Numbered from the stretch's first letter, positions 29,136 to 39,517 are shown. The stretch is DNA of 64,000 bases from Nitratireductor sp. GISD-1A_MAKvit (GCF_040819555.1 NZ_CP161920.1:3161001-3225000); one strand, 5' to 3'. Program-made: numbers and translations. The notes: generated by a model not told the origin, from the sequence alone.

Positions 29136-30008
29136 CAGGCGTAGAACGACAAGTTCGCTGGACTGGTGCCAATGCGGCGCGGTCCAGCCGAACTCTTCTG
29201 CGAACAATGCGCTAGAAAGCCTAGAATCAAACGGTCGTTTGGCCTTGGTGGGAAATTCGGCTGTCGTGATCTCGGACAGGTCAGCGTGCGGTCCCCCGTA
29301 TCTCTCGCTGACATCTAGCACATGTTTTGCCAATTCCAGCCAGCTGGCTTCGCCTGTGCCTGCGAGGTGGTATAATCCGGGCTTGGATGATTTTGGGTTG
29401 CTGTGAACAGTTGTTGCTAAGTGTAATATTGCATCCGCAACATCCAACGCACTTGTGGGAGTGCCCCACTGATCGCCAACAACTGTTAGCGTCTCGCGCT
29501 CCGCCGCAAACCTCAACATTGTTTTTACGAAGTTTTTGCCAAACGGGCTGTAGACCCAAGCCGTGCGTAAAATGAAGTGGGCTGAATTTGCCTCCGCAAC
29601 GAGTTCTTCTCCAGCCAGCTTGGTAGCGGCGTACACGCATTGTGGATCTGTGCTGTCATTCTCTGAATGTGGTCCAGGCTTCGCGCCGCCAAAGACGTAA
29701 TCCGTTGACAGGTGAATGATCGGGATGCCGAGTTCAGCAGCGATGGCCGAAACATGCCCAGCCGCTGTAGCGTTAACCGCATAGGCTAGCTCGGGCTGAT
29801 CTTCTGCTTGATCGACTTTCGTATAAGCAGCTGCAGACACCAGAATATCCGGCGCTGACTTCCGGATTGCAGGTGCTATGGTATCCGGTTTCTCTAGTAG
29901 TAGTTCGGGTCGACCCAGGGGCCGGACCTCTATTCCGGGCACCCTACGTGCCCGCTCGACTAAACTGCGGGCAACCTGCCCATTAATTCCGGTTACCGCC
30001 AGCTTCAA
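29112..30008 (-). CDS. rfbD: dTDP-4-dehydrorhamnose reductase
   Basis: Last step of dTDP-L-rhamnose synthesis, reducing dTDP-4-keto-L-rhamnose with NAD(P)H. At 298 residues it is an extended short-chain dehydrogenase: Rossmann start LAVTGINGQVARSL, HLSTDYVFGG, the catalytic Tyr-x3-Lys in CVYAATKLAGE, and LRTAWVYSPFGKNFVKTM. It is the distal gene of a minus-strand rfb operon (GT2-rfbA-rfbC-rfbB-rfbD) and convergent with the glycosyltransferase operon. Only one rfbD is seen in the window. Confidence 0.93.
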   Translation of the reverse strand: MKLAVTGINGQVARSLVERARRVPGIEVRPLGRPELLLEKPDTIAPAIRKSAPDILVSAAAYTKVDQAEDQPELAYAVNATAAGHVSAIAAELGIPIIHLSTDYVFGGAKPGPHSENDSTDPQCVYAATKLAGEELVAEANSAHFILRTAWVYSPFGKNFVKTMLRFAAERETLTVVGDQWGTPTSALDVADAILHLATTVHSNPKSSKPGLYHLAGTGEASWLELAKHVLDVSERYGGPHADLSEITTAEFPTKAKRPFDSRLSSALFAEEFGWTAPHWHQSSELVVLRLLSQEQML

Positions 30009-30035
30009 CTTCTGCTTGCTCCGCTGCCCAACCTT

Positions 30036-31073
30036 TCACCACCATATCGTTGGCTCCAGATCGGCCCCCCACCACCAATCATTTCGCAAGTACCAGTCCA
30101 CAGTCTTGCTGAGTCCGCTCTCGAAGGTTTCACGTGGGGCCCAACCAAGCTTCTGCTCGATCTTCGAGGGATCTATGGCATAACGTCTGTCGTGACCGGG
30201 TCTGTCATTGACAAAACGAATAAGATCATGGTAGCTTGCGCCGTTTGAGCGAGGTCTCTTCGCATCTAGGATAGTGCAGATTTGCTCCACCACGCTCAGA
30301 TTGCTGCGCTCAGCATGTCCTCCTACATTGTAGTTTTCACCCACTGTCCCGCTCTTGAGAATAAGCTCGAGGGCGCGAGCATGATCTTCTACATACAGCC
30401 AGTCGCGCACATTCTTACCAGTGCCGTAAACAGGAAGTTCACGCTCCTCGAGTGCACTCAGAATGACAAGAGGAATGAGCTTCTCCGGGAAATGGAAAGG
30501 ACCATAGTTGTTTGAGCAGTTAGAGAGGACCACGGGGAGCCCGTAGGTTTTATGCCATGCTCTGACGAAGTGGTCAGCCGCTGCTTTAGAAGCTGAATAC
30601 GGCGAAGAAGGCGCATAAGGGCTCACTTCGGTGAACACCCCCTCGTCGAAAGGCAAATCTCCGAAGACTTCGTCAGTCGACACGTGGTGGAAGCGAAACT
30701 GTTCCTGTTTGTTCGACGGGAGATTGCGCCAGTATGTCAGTGCCGCACTAAGAAGCTTGTACGTACCCACTACGTTAGTCTCAACGAAAGCTCCCGGTCC
30801 CTCGATAGAGCGGTCTACATGACTCTCTGCAGCAAGATGCATGATTGCATCAACGCGCTGCTCCTGCATGATGGCCAGAACTTTGTCGCTGTCACAGATA
30901 TCAGCTTGTCTGAACACGTAGGAGGGTTCATGCTCTACGGACGACAGAGAGCTCAGATCTGCCGCATAGGTGAGTTTGTCCACGTTAACGACATGATCCT
31001 TTCCTCCTCTAATGAGATGGCGACAAACCGCTGAGCCGATGAAGCCAGCACCGCCTGTGACTAAAATACGCAT
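30036..31073 (-). CDS. rfbB: dTDP-glucose 4,6-dehydratase
   Basis: Second step of dTDP-L-rhamnose synthesis, converting dTDP-glucose to the 4-keto-6-deoxy sugar. The 345-residue SDR protein has [17 protein letters not shown] (NAD site), [36 protein letters not shown] (Tyr-x3-Lys) and the family stretch [23 protein letters not shown] at 31073 is preferred over the TTG one codon earlier. It sits 19 bases after rfbC and 27 bases before rfbD in the operon. Confidence 0.95.
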   Translation of the reverse strand: MRILVTGGAGFIGSAVCRHLIRGGKDHVVNVDKLTYAADLSSLSSVEHEPSYVFRQADICDSDKVLAIMQEQRVDAIMHLAAESHVDRSIEGPGAFVETNVVGTYKLLSAALTYWRNLPSNKQEQFRFHHVSTDEVFGDLPFDEGVFTEVSPYAPSSPYSASKAAADHFVRAWHKTYGLPVVLSNCSNNYGPFHFPEKLIPLVILSALEERELPVYGTGKNVRDWLYVEDHARALELILKSGTVGENYNVGGHAERSNLSVVEQICTILDAKRPRSNGASYHDLIRFVNDRPGHDRRYAIDPSKIEQKLGWAPRETFESGLSKTVDWYLRNDWWWGADLEPTIWW

Positions 31074-31092
31074 CAAGCCCTCTTAAAACCAC

Positions 31093-31647
31093 CTAGTCGA
31101 AAACATCTGCATCGGAAAGAAAAGGCGCAGCTTCATCCTTCTCTGACAGGATGATGTCTTCGCCCCTCAGCGGCCACTCGACTGCGATCTGCAGATCGTC
31201 AAAGCGAACCGCCCGCTCACATTCTTTAGCATATAACGCGGAGACTTTATAGACGACTTCTGTATCTGGCTCCAGGGTTACAAACCCATGCGCGAAGCCC
31301 TTGGGTACCAAGATCTGATTCCATTTCTCAGCCGAGATTTCTAGGCCTACCCAGCGTCCAAAGGTTGGGGAACTCCGCCTGATATCCACCGCCACGTCGT
31401 AAATACGTCCGCGAACCACACGCACCAGCTTATCTTGAGCCATGGGCGGCAACTGGTAATGTAGACCACGCAAGGTGCCTTTCTCTACCGAGAACGAGTG
31501 ATTGTCCTGGACAAATGGTGAAGCCTTTCCTTCCTCCTCAAGCCACTGGTCGCTGTAGGTTTCAGAGAAGAACCCTCGATGATCGGTGTATCTCGGCGGA
31601 TGAAGTTCCAGGACTTCGTCCAGTTCCAAGCGGCGAATCTCAACCAT
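31093..31647 (-). CDS. rfbC: dTDP-4-dehydrorhamnose 3,5-epimerase
   Basis: Third enzyme of dTDP-L-rhamnose synthesis, a cupin-fold double epimerase. The full-length 184-residue protein has RGLHYQLPPMAQDKLVRV with the catalytic histidine, DVAVDIRRSSPTFG, and VPKGFAHGFVTLEPDTEVVYKV with the catalytic tyrosine. Its start overlaps the rfbA stop by eight bases. The resident copy at 56.9-57.3 kb is truncated, so this is the only complete rfbC in the window. Confidence 0.95.
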   Translation of the reverse strand: MVEIRRLELDEVLELHPPRYTDHRGFFSETYSDQWLEEEGKASPFVQDNHSFSVEKGTLRGLHYQLPPMAQDKLVRVVRGRIYDVAVDIRRSSPTFGRWVGLEISAEKWNQILVPKGFAHGFVTLEPDTEVVYKVSALYAKECERAVRFDDLQIAVEWPLRGEDIILSEKDEAAPFLSDADVFD

Positions 31648-32522
31648 TAGCTGCGTCCCTCACCCTTCGTCTAAGGTATTCCGCGTAATCCGTTGCGCCC
31701 AACTTATCTGCTGTTGCCAGCACCTGTTCACCCGACAGATAACCAAGTTCGAAGCCAATCTCTTCTGGACACATGACTTTGATACCTTGCCGGTGCTCTA
31801 TGGTACGCACGAAGGCAGAAGCCTCGTGCAGGCTGTCGTGGGTACCAGTGTCAAGCCATGCAAATCCGCGCCCCAGCCGCGTCAAATGCAGCTTTCCCTC
31901 TCTCAAGTAAGCATTGTTGACATCAGTGATTTCAAGCTCACCTCTCGCGGACGGTTTGACTTCAGCGGCAATGTCAAGGACGTTATTGTCATAGAAGTAA
32001 AGGCCTGTTACCGCCCAAGGCGATTTCGGTGCGGAAGGTTTCTCCTCAATGGACCGGACGACTCCCGTGTTCCCATCGAAGGAAATCACCCCGTACCGCG
32101 TCGGATCATCCACACGGTAGGCAAACACCGTTGCACCGCCTTCTCGTTCACGTGCCTGGCGGCAGGGCCTGTGACAGACCGGCTCCGTAGAAGATGTTAT
32201 CGCCAAGAATCAGTGCTACGGAATCGCCACCCACGAACTCACGACCGATGATAAACGCCTCTGCCAACCCGTTAGGTGCAGCCTGTGCTGCGTAGGAAAG
32301 AGAGATGCCGAACTGACGGCCATCCCCGAGCAAGGCTTGGAAGGCTGGCAGGTCCCTTGGCGTGGAAATGATCAATATCTCCGTGATACCCGCTATCATC
32401 AGTACACCCAGCGGATAGTAGATCATCGGCTTATCGTAAACGGGCAAAAGCTGCTTTGATACAGGCACCGTCACGGGGTACAAACGTGTGCCACTCCCGC
32501 CGGCCAATATGATACCCTTCAC
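31640..32522 (-). CDS. rfbA: Glucose-1-phosphate thymidylyltransferase (frameshifted)
   Basis: First enzyme of dTDP-L-rhamnose synthesis, making dTDP-glucose. The N-terminal nucleotide loop is [17 protein letters not shown], followed by [13 protein letters not shown] and [11 protein letters not shown]. As read, the frame breaks after LSQA. Removing one base from GGGCC at 32165-32169 gives [24 protein letters not shown], which aligns with the paralogue at 57.3 kb and restores 293 residues, the normal length. The C-terminal half includes EEKPSAPKS and [10 protein letters not shown]. The frameshift looks like an artefact. Confidence 0.88.
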
Positions 32523-32535
32523 TTTATACTCCCTT

Positions 32536-33471
32536 TCAAACCTTCTTTGCGACCACTGACATAAGAAGCATCAGCGTGCCTACCCTTGACTGGCGATACA
32601 CGCCTGAGCGCAGGAAGGCCAGAACCCTTTGGGGCATGTTTTCGGACCTTAACCCGCGGAACTCTACCAATACTTCCTTTGCTTCGGCACACAGCAGGTC
32701 ACTGCACAGTTCCAGGGCAACTAGATGCTGATCGTTCCATTCGCGTAATTGACCTGCGAACAGACGTCTCATCCGGCGAAATCGCGCAGACCAGCCGGTG
32801 TTCCTACCAATGACGTTGGAGGCATGCTGTCGATAACCGATCCGCGGCTTCGGATCGTATAGGACCCTTCCGTTCGCTGCCGACACAATAATATAACACC
32901 ACCAGTCATGACTTACGAAGCTGGACCTACGGGCGCTTTCTATAGCAAGTTGCGCTGCAACACGATTCAGCACCATTGTGTTTCCACCACCGATGCTCTG
33001 GACGATGGCGTTACGAAAGGAAGCCGGCCTTTGAAATTCTGGTGAGTAACCGACGTCGTCTCCGCTTTCATCGACCAGCCTCGTTCGTGAGCAATACAGA
33101 CCCGGACACTCCCTCGGGAGTCGCCTCAGGCACCGAATTGCCGTTATCAATTTGTCTGCATCCCATATATCGTCTTGGTCTGCGAAAGCGATATAATCTG
33201 CAGCAAGGTCGCAACGCTGCAACAAAGATCTGAAGTTTTCCGCGTAACCGGATGAGGGTCCACTCAGGATGATGAACTCACCTTTGGTCCAATTCGCTTT
33301 CCATCGACGCAGTATTTCCACGGTAGCGTCATCAGAATTATCGTCCGAAACTATCAAATTGATTCTGACATCAGCTTGACCGTGGATCGACCGCAGCTGC
33401 TCGTCGAGATAGAGGTCCCCATTAAAGGTCGCCATCAGCACGTTTACTACCGGATTAGTCATCAAGTCCAT
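32536..33471 (-). CDS. Family 2 glycosyltransferase, probable rhamnosyltransferase (island copy)
   Basis: A 311-residue GT2 enzyme with [35 protein letters not shown] and the metal motif [15 protein letters not shown]. The pattern resembles rhamnosyltransferases such as RgpB/WbbL types. It is the first gene of the rfb operon and a clear paralogue of the resident gene at 58.2-59.2 kb, sharing [12 protein letters not shown] and [10 protein letters not shown]. The start could be the first or fourth codon (MDLM). It would use the dTDP-L-rhamnose made by its neighbours. Confidence 0.85.
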   Translation of the reverse strand: MDLMTNPVVNVLMATFNGDLYLDEQLRSIHGQADVRINLIVSDDNSDDATVEILRRWKANWTKGEFIILSGPSSGYAENFRSLLQRCDLAADYIAFADQDDIWDADKLITAIRCLRRLPRECPGLYCSRTRLVDESGDDVGYSPEFQRPASFRNAIVQSIGGGNTMVLNRVAAQLAIESARRSSFVSHDWWCYIIVSAANGRVLYDPKPRIGYRQHASNVIGRNTGWSARFRRMRRLFAGQLREWNDQHLVALELCSDLLCAEAKEVLVEFRGLRSENMPQRVLAFLRSGVYRQSRVGTLMLLMSVVAKKV

Positions 33472-33712
33472 CTTCGAGAAGAATATGTCGTTACTGTATA
33501 GTCCAAAATTTCAGCGGCTACCCCGCAATGGCCTAATGCGCTGTCGCGACGAAGCTTCCGGATGCTCAGCCTTTAACACCGTGAATGGGAAGCGCGAAGT
33601 TTTGCAGCGAAATAAACAATAGAGATTGTTCCCTACCCTTAGCTACCGTATAAAGAGCAACGAGAGAGCACCAACTGACAGTTGCGCACGCCAGTCAGCC
33701 GACCACACATAT
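33472..33712. promoter_or_regulatory. Divergent control region between rfb operon and type I secretion operon
   Basis: A 241-base spacer separating two divergent operons. It must contain both promoters but no motif is clear enough to mark. An alternative TTG start for the ABC gene lies inside it at 33626. Confidence 0.4.
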
Positions 33713-35467
33713 ATGAGCAAAATGACTAAAAATCCACGCAGCAAGTATGGTCCCACCGCACTTGAGAAAGCGATCCGGACCGCGCGTCCCGCATTTGGGA
33801 TTGCCATCCTGATAAGCCTGTTCATCAATGCCTTGGCATTGGTTGCACCGCTGTACATGATGCAGATTTATGATCGCGTCATCACCAGCCGAAACATGAC
33901 AACGCTTCTGATGCTGACGATTATAGCCGGGGCACTTCTCATTTCGTACGCTCTTCTCGAAGCATCGCGTTCAAGAACTCTGGTCCGCGCAGGTATCTTG
34001 TTTGACGAGAAAGCCAGTGACGAGGTGTTCGATACTGTGCAGCGCGGCAGCGTGAGCCGCCCAGGTGGTGCATTCAGCCAAGGCTTGCGAGATCTTGATC
34101 GCGTACGTGAATATCTAACCGGAAACGGCCTGATCGCTCTTTGTGATGCACCCTGGGCACCAATTTTCATTGCCGGATGCTTCCTACTGCACCCATGGTA
34201 TGGCTTTATCGCGCTTGGCGGCGCAGTGGTGCTGTTCCTCTTCGCGCTCCTGAACGAGTTTCTGACGCGGCACCACCTGCAGCAAGGTTCGCGATCTATG
34301 ATCGAGGCTGGAAATTATGCCTCAGCTTCACTGCGCAACGCAGAAGTTACACAAGCCATGGGAATGCTGGGAGCGCTCAGGCGACGGTGGAACGAGCAAC
34401 ATAAAGCAGTGCTAGGCTGGCAAGCGATGGCCAGCGACCGCTCAGGGGCTATTCTTGCTCTTACCAAATTTGTGCGCATGAGCCTGCAGATCGCGATCTT
34501 AGGGATCGGTGCATTTCTGGTCATCACGGAAGGTTTGTCTGCGGGAACAATGATCGCAGCCTCCATCATGATGAGTCGAGCACTCGCACCTGTGGAGCAG
34601 TCCGTGGGCAACTGGCGTTCGTTGGTTGCCGCACGGGAGTCTTATAGCCGATTGAATGAACTGCTGCGCGCTTTTCCGCAGAGCAAGGTGCGCATGTCAT
34701 TACCAGCGCCAAAAGGGGCCATCGCCGTCGAACAGGTAACGGCGGCACCGCCGGGCGCACAAAAACCAACATTGAAGGGCGTAACCTTCAACGTCGACAG
34801 CGGTGAAGTTGTCGGAGTGTTGGGACAAAGTGGTGCGGGTAAATCCACGTTCGCCCGTGTACTGGTTGGTGTATGGCCGTACCAGCATGGACATGTTCGG
34901 CTTGACGGTACGGAACTGCCACACTGGAACCCGGACGAACTCGGTCGCCATATCGGCTATTTGCCGCAGGACGTAGAGCTCTTCTCGGGCACCATTGCAG
35001 AGAACATCAGCCGGTTTGATACCGACGCAAGACACGGGGATATCATCGCAGCGGCAGAACTTGCGGGTGTACACTCCATGGTTCAAAAGCTTCCTGACGG
35101 TTACAACACCGAGATCGGTCCAGGCGGCACTGCGATTTCTGGTGGGCAACGCCAACGCATTGGTCTTGCCCGCGCCGTTTTTCGGTCCCCCCCGCTCATC
35201 GTGCTTGACGAACCGAACTCGAATTTGGATGCAGGTGGGGAAGCAGCGCTGCTGAAAGCTGTCCAAAAATTAAAGGCCCTGGGGAGTACCGTCTTCATTA
35301 TAACCCATAAGACCAACATCATCTCCGCTGTGGACAAACTGCTCGTGCTCAACGAGGGGCTGATGCAAGCGTTTGGACAGAGAGATGAGATTCTAGCGCG
35401 AATGTCGAGCCCGAGGGTGGTCCCTATTCAGAACGCCCACACTTCAGCAATCGAAGCGAAAGCCTGA
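33713..35467 (+). CDS. Type I secretion ABC transporter/ATPase (PrtD/RsaD-like)
   Basis: A 584-residue export ABC protein. The membrane domain (residues ~20-300) has the PrtD-type start FGIAILISLFINALALVAPLYMMQIYDRVI and YLTGNGLIALCDAPWAPIF. The ATPase domain shows Walker A GVLGQSGAGKST, Q-loop YLPQDVELFSGTIAENI, signature ISGGQRQRIGLARA and Walker B LIVLDEPNSNLD. It powers export of a protein with an uncleaved C-terminal signal. The RsaA-like protein 4 kb downstream is the evident substrate. ATG at 33713 is chosen, though there is no strong ribosome-binding site. The gene is four bases from the adaptor gene. Confidence 0.92.
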   Translation: MSKMTKNPRSKYGPTALEKAIRTARPAFGIAILISLFINALALVAPLYMMQIYDRVITSRNMTTLLMLTIIAGALLISYALLEASRSRTLVRAGILFDEKASDEVFDTVQRGSVSRPGGAFSQGLRDLDRVREYLTGNGLIALCDAPWAPIFIAGCFLLHPWYGFIALGGAVVLFLFALLNEFLTRHHLQQGSRSMIEAGNYASASLRNAEVTQAMGMLGALRRRWNEQHKAVLGWQAMASDRSGAILALTKFVRMSLQIAILGIGAFLVITEGLSAGTMIAASIMMSRALAPVEQSVGNWRSLVAARESYSRLNELLRAFPQSKVRMSLPAPKGAIAVEQVTAAPPGAQKPTLKGVTFNVDSGEVVGVLGQSGAGKSTFARVLVGVWPYQHGHVRLDGTELPHWNPDELGRHIGYLPQDVELFSGTIAENISRFDTDARHGDIIAAAELAGVHSMVQKLPDGYNTEIGPGGTAISGGQRQRIGLARAVFRSPPLIVLDEPNSNLDAGGEAALLKAVQKLKALGSTVFIITHKTNIISAVDKLLVLNEGLMQAFGQRDEILARMSSPRVVPIQNAHTSAIEAKA

Positions 35468-35471
35468 GCAG

Positions 35472-36786
35472 ATGTCCAAGGAACCAAACGCTCCTAAAGC
35501 ATCTACGAACTATCTCGCACCAGCACTGGCTGCGGGAGCTATTATCTTTCTGACATTTGGTGTTGCCGGCGGTTGGGCAGCAATCGCCCCGCTAGACAGT
35601 GCGGTCTTGGCACAAGGGGTAGTGGCAGTAGAGAACAATCGCCGCAGTGTCCAGCACTTGGAAGGTGGCATCGTAGCTGAAATCAACGTTACCGAAGGGC
35701 AAAGGGTAAAAGAGGGCGATGTCCTTTTCCGGCTCGACACGACGCGGGCGCGGGCAAATGAGGCAGTAGATCGGCTACAACTTTCGTTCGCCCGGATCCT
35801 TGAAGCGCGTCTTCTCGCTGAGCGCCATCATCACGATGCGATCTCTTTCCCAGAAGATATCGAAGCTCAGAGAAGCATTCCCGCAATTGATCAAGCAATC
35901 GAAAATCAGGTTGCGCTTTTCAATGAGCGTAAACTGTCAATAGACGGCCAGATCGATATTCTGGAATCAAACATCCAGCAGTCAAGGAAGCGCATCAAAG
36001 GCCTTGAAACGGAGCTTCAGGCAACTCAGGAGCAGATAGGCTTCATCAAGGAAGAGCTCACTGGTGTTAGAAAGCTTTTTGAAAAAGGGCATGTCTCCTC
36101 CGTCCGGCTCTACTCCTTGGAGAGGGAACGAGCCCGGTTGGAGGGGCTGATCGGAAGTAATGAAGCGGAGATCAGCAGCACTGAATCGCGTATAAGTGAA
36201 GTTCAACTGAAGATCGACCAACTTCGTCAAGAGCGCCTTGAACACGCAGCAGAAGAAATCACAGAAGTTCGGAAAACAATTAATGAACTTCGCGAGCGTT
36301 TGAACGTATCCAGCGATGTCCTGCGACGCACTGCCATTGTTGCGCCGCGGGGTGGCACGGTAATCGGCCTCAAGGTGTTCACAAAGGGTCAAGTGGTTCG
36401 GGCTGGCGATGTTCTCCTTGAGATTGTACCGGAAGACGAAGGGCCGGGTGGTGAATGCGAAAGTCTCACCAATAGATATCGACAACGTGCGCGCGGGGAT
36501 GCGTGCCGAAGTGCGGTTCTCTTCGTTCAAGTCCCGTGACATCCCTGTTATACACGGGGAAGTACGCGAGGTTTCGCCCGACAGGTTGATCGATGAACAC
36601 ACACAACAGCCGTATTTCCTGGCGCGCGTCATAGTCGCTGAAGAAGATATTCCTGCTGAACTTCGTGATAAGATTGTTCCCGGTATGCCCAGCGATGTCA
36701 TACTGCCAACGGGCGAACGTACAGTTCTGGAGTACCTTATTAATCCCCTGCAGACTGCAGTCGCCAAAGCGTTCACAGAAGAATGA
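35472..36786 (+). CDS. HlyD-family type I secretion adaptor (PrtE/RsaE-like, frameshifted)
   Basis: Periplasmic membrane-fusion protein linking the ABC transporter to an outer-membrane channel. One N-terminal transmembrane helix (residues ~15-40) is followed by the lipoyl half-motif RRSVQHLEGGIVAEINVTEGQRVKEGDVLFRLD, long coiled coils (residues ~90-270) and the second half-motif APRGGTVIGLKVFTKGQVVRAGDVLLEIVP. Removing one G from GGGCC at 36441-36445 joins EIVPEDEGRVVNAKVSPIDID and restores 437 residues ending at 36786. No TolC-type gene is nearby, so a chromosomal one must be shared. Confidence 0.88.
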
Positions 36787-36876
36787 ACAGGGTTTCGATT
36801 GTGCCTGCCTCAACAGCGCGCTACCATAGGTTTGCGGGTGCACGGCTCGCAGATGTGCACCTAAAGGACGAGCAGC

Positions 36877-37203
36877 ATGCAAACCGAGTACAATCAAGGT
36901 GAATCCCATGCGCTACAGTTGCGTCGAGAGGCAGGACGGTGGCTGAAGGATAAGCGCGAAGAGAAGAAGCTTTCTCAGCGCCAGCTGGCTGATTTGTTGG
37001 GCTTCGAATATTACACGTTCGTATCGCAGCTAGAGACCGGACGTGGCCGGATACCGCCGGAGCGCTATGTTGATTGGGCAAATGCATTGGGTATTGAACC
37101 CCGCGTCTTTGTTAAGACGTTAATGCGCTACTATGACCCGATAACCTTCAACATCTTGTTCAGTGATGAGATCCCTCAAAAGAATCATCTGAATCGAGGT
37201 TAG
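36877..37203 (+). CDS. XRE-family helix-turn-helix protein
   Basis: A 108-residue DNA-binding protein with an HTH_3 fold at residues ~18-75 (LKDKREEKKLSQRQLADLLGFEYYTFVSQLETGRGRIPPERYVDWANALG). AAAGGA precedes the ATG by nine bases. It lies between the secretion genes and an unknown gene, nine bases upstream of the latter, and may control synthesis of the exported surface protein. The target is unknown. Confidence 0.78.
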   Translation: MQTEYNQGESHALQLRREAGRWLKDKREEKKLSQRQLADLLGFEYYTFVSQLETGRGRIPPERYVDWANALGIEPRVFVKTLMRYYDPITFNILFSDEIPQKNHLNRG

Positions 37204-37211
37204 GAAGCGAA

Positions 37212-38624
37212 ATGGCGCACGTTCTCAGCTTCTTCAACAGGAGAACCGCATATCATTCGTCTGACTGGTCGAATCAGGATCTTGCGGAACTTTACCGGGT
37301 AGAGGCTGTGCTGATTCAGGCGGGGTTCAGCCTTGAAACAGAAAGAGGGCTTAGCGACGAGGGTGATCCGTGGTTCGTATACTGCTTAAAAGACAGCGGT
37401 GAGGTAGTTGTCCATTTTGCGCGCATTGATGGAATGTGCGTTGCAGCTTCCCCATTCGTCCAAAAACTACTTCACGGACCCGATCTGGGAAGCGTTGCTC
37501 GTCAGTTCGTCTCTGAGAACCCTACCGCCCTGCTCCCGCTAACCGAGTCCCACCGCGAGGATGTGCGGTTGCACCCAGCTTCGTTGCTAACGATTTTTGT
37601 TGCCTCTATTCTCGTAATGGATATGCGAAGCGGCAATGCACAGGCTGCTTCAGAAATGCAGCACGTGTCACCTGGGGCTGATATTCAGGATGGAGTATCT
37701 TCTCTCTCTTCTACTGCACTGGTCAGTGATATCAATCGGGCTCATGAACAGGGGCTATTACTTGCTGGTATCGCCTTGGCGGTCCTTTACGATACGGTCG
37801 CCCAACGCGTCTCTGCGCCGGAGAGCCTTAACGATGTAAAGTTTGCGGATAGCTTGAAGATTGGCAAAAACAGTAGCGCCCCGCGATCTGAAGGAGAAAG
37901 CGTCACCTTTGTCGATCTTACTGACGTTGTGCCTGACATCAGTGCTCTCACTAGAGCCAAAGAAACACGTCCTCAGCTTGAAGATGACGATGCAAATTTC
38001 ATGGTTCCGAATGTTGTTTCAGCGGACCTAGGCGCTGCTCAATTTTCGGCCGTGAAAGTTGAGTTGCAGTTGGAAAGTGAACTAGTGCCGCACGTGGCGG
38101 AACTCCAGACGAAGGGGGTCGATAGTGCGCCCCAACCGACTGGTTGGTCCTTAAAACCAGCATTCCTGGCAGCGTCCACAGCAGAGAGAACAATTGACAT
38201 CCCGGCAATTTCCCTAGGGGCCACACACGAGTGGTATAACTTGTCGGCCGAGCTAATGGGATGGAGGCTTGTAGAGGCTTCATCACAATGGCCCGAACTG
38301 ATTATGCTGCACGGTGCTGACGGTTACGAAAGTTCGACGGTGGTCCTTACTGCTGGTGAAGCTGTTGATCCTCACCTCCTGACTTCGCAGCAACTGACCT
38401 TCGATGAGAAAGCGAAGGCAGCAATCTCTTACTTCATGGCAAGTGATGAAGATATCGTCGCTATTGCCTTAGAGAGTAACGTGATTGCACTCTTCGATGA
38501 ATCCGATCTCAACCAGAATCCTGACGACTTGATGATGCAGTCGTGGGTATTTTCGGATGATACTGAAATCATGATTATCGGTCATTCACATGTCGTGTCC
38601 GAAGCTGTCGCTCTTGTAGCGTAG
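37212..38624 (+). CDS. Protein of unknown function linked to the type I secretion locus
   Basis: A 470-residue acidic protein. The first ~110 residues look like a folded cytosolic domain (GDPWFVYCLKDSGEVVVHFARIDG); one or two moderately hydrophobic segments lie near residues 120-136 and 176-192; the remainder is acidic and low in cysteine, ending with an aspartate-rich region. I recognise no family. It is probably co-transcribed with the XRE gene. The IS insertion right after it leaves its TAG stop intact: TAG is formed both with and without the element. A role in regulating or assembling the surface protein is only suggested by position. Confidence 0.65.
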   Translation: MAHVLSFFNRRTAYHSSDWSNQDLAELYRVEAVLIQAGFSLETERGLSDEGDPWFVYCLKDSGEVVVHFARIDGMCVAASPFVQKLLHGPDLGSVARQFVSENPTALLPLTESHREDVRLHPASLLTIFVASILVMDMRSGNAQAASEMQHVSPGADIQDGVSSLSSTALVSDINRAHEQGLLLAGIALAVLYDTVAQRVSAPESLNDVKFADSLKIGKNSSAPRSEGESVTFVDLTDVVPDISALTRAKETRPQLEDDDANFMVPNVVSADLGAAQFSAVKVELQLESELVPHVAELQTKGVDSAPQPTGWSLKPAFLAASTAERTIDIPAISLGATHEWYNLSAELMGWRLVEASSQWPELIMLHGADGYESSTVVLTAGEAVDPHLLTSQQLTFDEKAKAAISYFMASDEDIVAIALESNVIALFDESDLNQNPDDLMMQSWVFSDDTEIMIIGHSHVVSEAVALVA

Positions 38625-39167
38625 GTCCTGTTGACAAAGTTGATTCACAAAAGGTGCGAATGCTGATTCATAGCTGTCTTTTGGGAGATGTAATGGTTCG
38701 CGGGTTGATGACGGACAAGGAATGGCGGTTTTTCGAGCCCTTTGTGGTTGCGAGCGGCGGCAAGAGCGGGCGGCCCCCGGCGGACCATCGGCTGGTGCTT
38801 GACGGGATATTCTGGATTGCGCGGACCGGCGCGCAATGGCGCAACGCGTCCGGCCACCGCCGATGGCCCCGGGGGCCAACAACTACATCTAAATCCGTGA
38901 GAAAATCCGTTGAGCGCTCCATGGAGAAAATCCCTGCCAAACTACACCGCGCAGGGACTCGCAGATCATACGCTCACAAGGAAGGTGGGGTCAGAACACC
39001 GGTTACGTCACATCTACGGCCTGAGAAACCGCGTCGAGCGTTGCTTCAACAGGTTGAAAAACTCGCGGCGCATCGCGACCAGATATGATAAAACCGCAGA
39101 CAGCTACACAGGCTTCCTGCACATAGCGTCAATCCGTCTATGATTAAACACTTTGTCAACAGGACCT
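38623..39167 (+). mobile_element. Internally deleted IS5-family element (MITE-like), 545 bp
   Basis: Bounded by an exact 18-bp inverted repeat, AGGTCCTGTTGACAAAGT at 38623-38640 and its complement at 39150-39167, with a TA on each side as expected for an IS427-type target duplication. Inside are only the start of an IS5 transposase (MVRGLMTDKEWRFFEPFVV, from 38693) and its end (GLRNRVERCFNRLKNSRRIATRYDKTADSYTGF, to 39143) in different frames. The DDE core is deleted. It cannot move by itself but could be mobilised by a full copy. Confidence 0.85.
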
Positions 39168-39517
39168 AGAAGAGACGACGCGTTGCCGATCGTTTGCAAT
39201 CACAAACTTGCGGGCTCACCAATACTACGTATTGCAACCTATATAGGATTCACTGTATAGAGAATCGTACTGGATGCGGTTCAGCAGTTCTGATCTGTGA
39301 ATTCGCTCTTAACGCGTATACATCTCCAACTGTGGGTTGGTCATGAACGCCTCACTTGCATAAGCAGGAGGTGAATGCGCTGAAGCGAGCTTCAGAATGA
39401 ATTGAACTGTTTCAGTGGTAATCTCTGACGCAGATGATGCGCGCTAGAGGTTGTATCCCTTGTTTGTCGTCCGTTGACGAACAAACATCCCACCTTGCAA
39501 GAAGGGTAGTGACAACG
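39168..39517 (+). promoter_or_regulatory. Upstream region of the S-layer-like gene
   Basis: A 350-base non-coding leader, AT-richer than its surroundings, with TATATAGG and GTATAGAG words near 39240-39263 that could be -10 elements. A long leader is in keeping with a strongly expressed surface protein, but no promoter can be fixed by eye. A ribosome-binding GAAGGG lies at 39501-39506. Confidence 0.35.
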
